This document shows positions 30,933 to 34,017 of a stretch of 34,017 nucleotides of DNA, piece by piece. Both the position numbers and the translations under genes were made by a program. The stretch covers positions 1 through 34,017 of the forward strand of contig JAEDOC010000005.1 in assembly GCA_016302185.1 (NCBI GenBank), written 5' to 3'. This stretch comes from Clostridium sp. GTDB taxonomy: Bacteria > Bacillota > Clostridia > Lachnospirales > Lachnospiraceae. The notes under the pieces were generated by a model, which worked only from the letters and a program-made list of their open reading frames with translations, had not been told where the DNA came from and searched no databases. Position 1 is the stretch's first letter, and the number at the start of each line of letters is the position of its first letter.

Positions 30933-32603
30933 TTATTTCTTCGGAAGCTCCAGAACCGCACCGCGGTTTCCGCTGGTTACCAGAGACGCATATCTTGCCA
31001 GATATCCGCTGGTGATCTGCGGGGTTCTCGGCTGCCATTTCTTTCTTCTCTCTTCCATCTCTTCCTCTGATACCAGAACATTCAGAGAATTGTTGTTGAT
31101 ATCGATGGAAATGATATCGCCCTCTTCTACCAGCGCGATCGGACCGCCAACAGCTGCTTCCGGAGAAACATGACCGATGGACGCACCTCTGGACGCACCG
31201 GAGAACCGGCCGTCGGTAATCAGCGCTACGGTAGAGCCAAGGCCCATACCGGCGATGGCGGAGGTCGGATTCAGCATCTCTCTCATGCCCGGGCCGCCCT
31301 TCGGTCCCTCATAGCGAATGACAACCACATCACCTGCCACAATCTTGCCGCCCTTGATCGCCGCAATCGCATCTTCCTCGCAGTCAAAGACGCGGGCCGG
31401 ACCTTCATGCTTCAGCATCTCCGGTGCTACCGCAGAACGTTTTACAACAGCGGTATCCGGTGCCAAGTTACCCTTTAATACGGCGATACCGCCGGTCTGG
31501 CTGTAAGGATTCTCAATCGGACGAATGACCTCCGGATCTTTATTGACACAATTCTTAATGTTTTCGCCTACCGTCTTTCCGGTTACGGTAATGCAGTCCA
31601 GATTCAGAAGGCCTTTTCTGGACAGCTCATTCATCACCGCATATACACCGCCTGCCTCATTTAAATCCTCCATGTAGGTCGGACCAGCCGGTGCCAGATG
31701 GCATAAATTCGGGGTCTTTGCACTCATCTCATTGACCAGCTCCATATTCAGATCCACACCGGCCTCGTGCGCAATCGCCGGGAGGTGAAGCATACTGTTG
31801 GTGGAGCAGCCCAGTGCCATATCCACGGTCAGTGCATTTAAAAAGGCTTCTTTAGTCATAATATCTCTCGGACGGATGTTCTTCTCCAGCATCTCCATTA
31901 CCTTCATACCGGCATGCTTTGCCAGCTTGATACGCTCGGAATATACCGCCGGAATGGTTCCGTTACCCTGTAAGCCCATGCCCAGAGCTTCGGTTAAGCA
32001 GTTCATGCTGTTGGCGGTATACATACCGGAACAGGAACCACAGGTCGGGCAGACCTTATTCTCAAACTCTTTTACATCTTCCTCTGACATAGTGCCTGCC
32101 GCATAGGAACCGACAGCCTCAAACATACTGGAAAGGCTTCTCTTTCTCCCCTTCACATGACCGGCCAGCATCGGACCGCCGCTGACAAATACGGTTGGAA
32201 CATTTACACGGGCCGCTGCCATCAGAAGCCCCGGCACGTTCTTATCACAGTTAGGAACCATTACCAGTGCGTCAAACTGATGTGCCAGTGCCATACATTC
32301 CGTGGAGTCAGCAATTAAATCTCTGGTTACCAGAGAATACTTCATACCGATATGCCCCATGGCAATACCGTCACAGACGGCAATCGCCGGAAATACCACC
32401 GGGGTACCGCCAGCCATGGCGACACCCAGTTTTACAGCCTCCACAATCTTATCCAGATTCATGTGGCCCGGAACAATCTCATTATAGGAGCTGACAATAC
32501 CGACGAGAGGTTTCTTCATCTCTTCTTCTGTCATGCCAAGTGCATTAAATAGGGAACGATGGGGTGCCTGCTGCATCCCTGTTTTTACCGCATCACTTTT
32601 CAT
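30933..32603 (-). CDS. ilvD: Dihydroxy-acid dehydratase
   Basis: An Fe-S dehydratase of the third common step of valine and isoleucine synthesis (556 aa). Cluster cysteines are visible in PNCDKNVPG (C119) and CPTCGSCSGMYTANSMN (C191). The position that is Cys in plant and mycobacterial [2Fe-2S] forms is Gly in NEIVPGHMNL, as in the E. coli-like form, so a labile [4Fe-4S] cluster is inferred. The start at 32603 has AAGGAGAAAA upstream. It is first in the long operon, about 90 bases after the promoter at 32728-32700, and has a structured leader. Confidence 0.97.
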   Translation of the reverse strand: MKSDAVKTGMQQAPHRSLFNALGMTEEEMKKPLVGIVSSYNEIVPGHMNLDKIVEAVKLGVAMAGGTPVVFPAIAVCDGIAMGHIGMKYSLVTRDLIADSTECMALAHQFDALVMVPNCDKNVPGLLMAAARVNVPTVFVSGGPMLAGHVKGRKRSLSSMFEAVGSYAAGTMSEEDVKEFENKVCPTCGSCSGMYTANSMNCLTEALGMGLQGNGTIPAVYSERIKLAKHAGMKVMEMLEKNIRPRDIMTKEAFLNALTVDMALGCSTNSMLHLPAIAHEAGVDLNMELVNEMSAKTPNLCHLAPAGPTYMEDLNEAGGVYAVMNELSRKGLLNLDCITVTGKTVGENIKNCVNKDPEVIRPIENPYSQTGGIAVLKGNLAPDTAVVKRSAVAPEMLKHEGPARVFDCEEDAIAAIKGGKIVAGDVVVIRYEGPKGGPGMREMLNPTSAIAGMGLGSTVALITDGRFSGASRGASIGHVSPEAAVGGPIALVEEGDIISIDINNNSLNVLVSEEEMEERRKKWQPRTPQITSGYLARYASLVTSGNRGAVLELPKK

Positions 32604-32633
32604 TCCGGTTTTCTCCTTTTTACTATCTATTTA

Positions 32634-32678
32634 GCCCTGAAAGCCAGCATTTCTCTCCGAAATCTGCTCCTTCAGGGC
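32634..32678 (-). promoter_or_regulatory. Hairpin in the ilvD operon leader
   Basis: GCCCTGAA pairs with TTCAGGGC and an inner AGCA-ATTTC/GAAAT-GCT helix extends it to about 16-17 bp with a GGAGA loop. No U-run follows on the minus strand. A short ORF (ATG 32650 to TAG 32627, MLAFRAK) starts within the hairpin, with GGAGA in the loop ahead of it. Attenuation or mRNA protection is possible. Confidence 0.55.
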
Positions 32679-32699
32679 CTTGTTTTTGGTTTATCTTTT

Positions 32700-32728
32700 A
32701 TTCTAGCGCATTTTCCGCGGTTTTTCAA
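32700..32728 (-). promoter_or_regulatory. Promoter of the ilvD-ilvB-serC-serA-DUF1015 operon
   Basis: On the minus strand TTGAAA (32728-32723) and TAGAAT (32705-32700) are spaced by 17 bases. It starts 5 bases past the leuB stop codon. Confidence 0.78.
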
Positions 32729-32732
32729 CAGG

Positions 32733-33818
32733 TTATCGGATTCTCTCGCAGATTAAACGTCCCATCTCGGTGGTTCCCACCTGCGTACAGCCCTCTGCCA
32801 TGATGTCCACGGTACGATAGCCTTCTGTCAGCACCTGCTGCACCGCTGCCTCGATAGCTTTTGACTCCTTATCCAGATCGAAGGAATAGCTGAGCATCAT
32901 TGCCGCCGACAGAATCGTCGCGATAGGATTCGCGATATCCTTTCCGGCAATATCCGGCGCAGAACCGTGGCTGGGCTCATAGAGACCGAACTTACCTTCA
33001 TTTAAGCTGGCGGAAGAAAGCATGCCGATGGAACCGGTAATCATGCTGGCTTCATCCGAAAGAATGTCTCCAAACATGTTCTCTGTCAGAATCACATCAA
33101 ACTGCCCCGGATTCATCACCAGCTGCATCGCACAGTTGTCCACCAGCATATGGCTTAAGGTTACCTCCGGATAATCCTTAGCCACCTCTTCCACCACCTT
33201 TCTCCACAGGCGGGAGGAATCCAGGACATTGGCTTTATCCACGCTGGTGACATGTTTTTTTCTCTTCATAGCTATATCAAACGCCTTAATGGCAATCCGG
33301 CGAATCTCATTCTCATTGTAGGTTAATGTATCCACCGCGGTCATCACGCCATCCACCTCTTCCGTATGACGCTCGCCGAAATACAGACCGCCGGTCAGCT
33401 CCCGCATAATCACCATATCAAAGCCATCACCGATGATCTCCGGCTTTAAGGGACAGGCAGCTGACAGCTCATTGTAGAGATATGCCGGACGGATATTGGC
33501 AAAAAGCCCCAGACCCTTACGGATGGCCAGAAGCCCTGCCTCCGGACGGAGGTTTGGCGCCACATCATACCAGCGGGAATTGCCCACATTGCCGCCCACA
33601 GCGCCAAGCAGCACGGAATCGCTCGTTCTGGCCGTTTCCAGTGCCTCCTCGGTCAACGGAACGCCGTGTACATCGATGGAACAGCCTCCCATCAGTACCT
33701 TTGTATATTCAAAATTATGACCGTAAACTTCTCCCACACGATCAAGAACCTTACAAGCCTCTCTCACAATCTCCGGTCCGATTCCGTCTCCCGGAATCAC
33801 TGCAATCTTATACTCCAT
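32733..33818 (-). CDS. leuB: 3-isopropylmalate dehydrogenase
   Basis: NAD-dependent oxidative decarboxylation of 3-isopropylmalate in leucine synthesis (361 aa, typical). The N-terminus is IAVIPGDGIGPEIVREA; RPEAGLLAIRKGLGLFANIRPA and REL-TGGLYFGE are substrate-site segments; the catalytic Lys is in SVDKANVLDSS, and the metal Asp residues are in NMFGDILSDEAS. The NAD loop is GSAPDIAGKDIANP. ATG 33818 has AGGAGG upstream; the in-frame ATG at 33842 is less well placed. It has its own promoter. leuA and leuCD are not in the window; no gene is visible upstream within the last 175 bases. Confidence 0.97.
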   Translation of the reverse strand: MEYKIAVIPGDGIGPEIVREACKVLDRVGEVYGHNFEYTKVLMGGCSIDVHGVPLTEEALETARTSDSVLLGAVGGNVGNSRWYDVAPNLRPEAGLLAIRKGLGLFANIRPAYLYNELSAACPLKPEIIGDGFDMVIMRELTGGLYFGERHTEEVDGVMTAVDTLTYNENEIRRIAIKAFDIAMKRKKHVTSVDKANVLDSSRLWRKVVEEVAKDYPEVTLSHMLVDNCAMQLVMNPGQFDVILTENMFGDILSDEASMITGSIGMLSSASLNEGKFGLYEPSHGSAPDIAGKDIANPIATILSAAMMLSYSFDLDKESKAIEAAVQQVLTEGYRTVDIMAEGCTQVGTTEMGRLICERIR

Positions 33819-33857
33819 TGTTACTTTCCTCCTGCTTTTCATGATATACTAATCTTC

Positions 33858-33886
33858 ATCATATCTGATCAAAAACGATTTTTCAA
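33858..33886 (-). promoter_or_regulatory. Promoter of leuB
   Basis: On the minus strand TTGAAA (33886-33881) and TATGAT (33863-33858) are spaced by 17 bases, about 40 bases before the ATG. Confidence 0.75.
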
Positions 33887-33940
33887 CCGCTTCCACCGGA
33901 TTTTCCCGACAAGGCTGTATAGTAATTTGGAATTTTTTCC

Positions 33941-33955
33941 ATAACCTGAAGTTAT
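33941..33955. promoter_or_regulatory. Candidate LysR-type operator upstream of leuB
   Basis: ATAACCTGAAGTTAT is a dyad ATAA-N7-TTAT that also fits the general LysR motif T-N11-A. It lies about 55 bases upstream of the leuB -35. A LysR gene may lie beyond the right edge. The regulator is not identified. Confidence 0.4.
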
Positions 33956-34017
33956 CCTCTTTCTATAAGGCCATGCTTTCCTGTTTTCAACACGGCAAAA
34001 CAACTCTTACAGCGCAA

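Noticed and set aside
1..34017. CRISPR arrays, IS elements, prophage or integrase genes
   Set aside because: No regularly spaced repeats, transposase or integrase motifs were seen on either strand; the region reads as stable chromosome.

Overview
The window is a chromosomal, housekeeping-rich segment of a Clostridia genome, most likely Lachnospiraceae. This rests on the gene families and their order (pth-mfd, ftsEX next to a coiled-coil M23 hydrolase, class III fructose-bisphosphatase, serC-serA-DUF1015), AGGAGG-type ribosome binding sites, sigma-A promoters of the TTGACA/TATAAT type, a T-box tyrosyl-tRNA synthetase, and roughly 50% G+C. The genus cannot be fixed by eye. No phage, IS element or CRISPR array was seen. 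Nearly all genes lie on the minus strand. The exceptions are an FAD oxidoreductase, a tRNA-Gln, an MBL-fold hydrolase and a second M23 peptidase.

Layout. 1-6.1 kb: tyrS with a T-box leader, then the pth-mfd operon, whose mfd stop codon lies inside the tyrS -35 box. 6.1-8.0 kb: a MATE exporter and a small EamA protein. 8.0-9.7 kb: a plus-strand unit with promoter, guanine-class purine riboswitch aptamer, terminator that overlaps the aptamer, and a cysteine-rich FAD-dependent oxidoreductase of the COG2509 type. 9.7-13.9 kb: ftsE-ftsX-(EnvC-like M23)-ctpA, a cell-wall remodelling operon. 14.0-16.8 kb: a CdaR/PucR regulator, degenerate small ORFs, and an MsmK/UgpC-type ABC ATPase whose signature motif reads LSDDQ. 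17.0-19.1 kb: acyl-ACP thioesterase-cvfB-ridA. 19.2 kb: tRNA-Gln(CUG). 19.5-22.9 kb: fbp (class III), a HAAS-domain membrane protein and a DMT permease. 23.0-25.6 kb: an MBL hydrolase, a hotdog thioesterase and a second M23 peptidase. 25.6-34.0 kb: leuB, then ilvD-ilvB-serC-serA-DUF1015 from its own promoter, a branched-chain and serine biosynthesis block.

How the genes fit together. The FtsEX operon probably couples ATP hydrolysis at the divisome to a catalytically complete M23 hydrolase, with a Ctp protease made alongside. The 3' block joins valine/isoleucine/leucine synthesis to serine synthesis, but ilvN, ilvC, leuA, leuCD and serB are not in the window. DUF1015 closes the serine operon behind an intercistronic hairpin.

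The most notable observation is the plus-strand leader at 8036-8180. It carries every core feature of a guanine-class purine riboswitch (UAUAA J1/2, GUUUCUACC J2/3, C74-equivalent, GG/CC loop pairing). The following terminator uses J2/3 and P3 as its 5' arm, so ligand binding should turn the gene on. The gene it controls is a poorly characterised FAD-dependent oxidoreductase rather than a usual purine gene.
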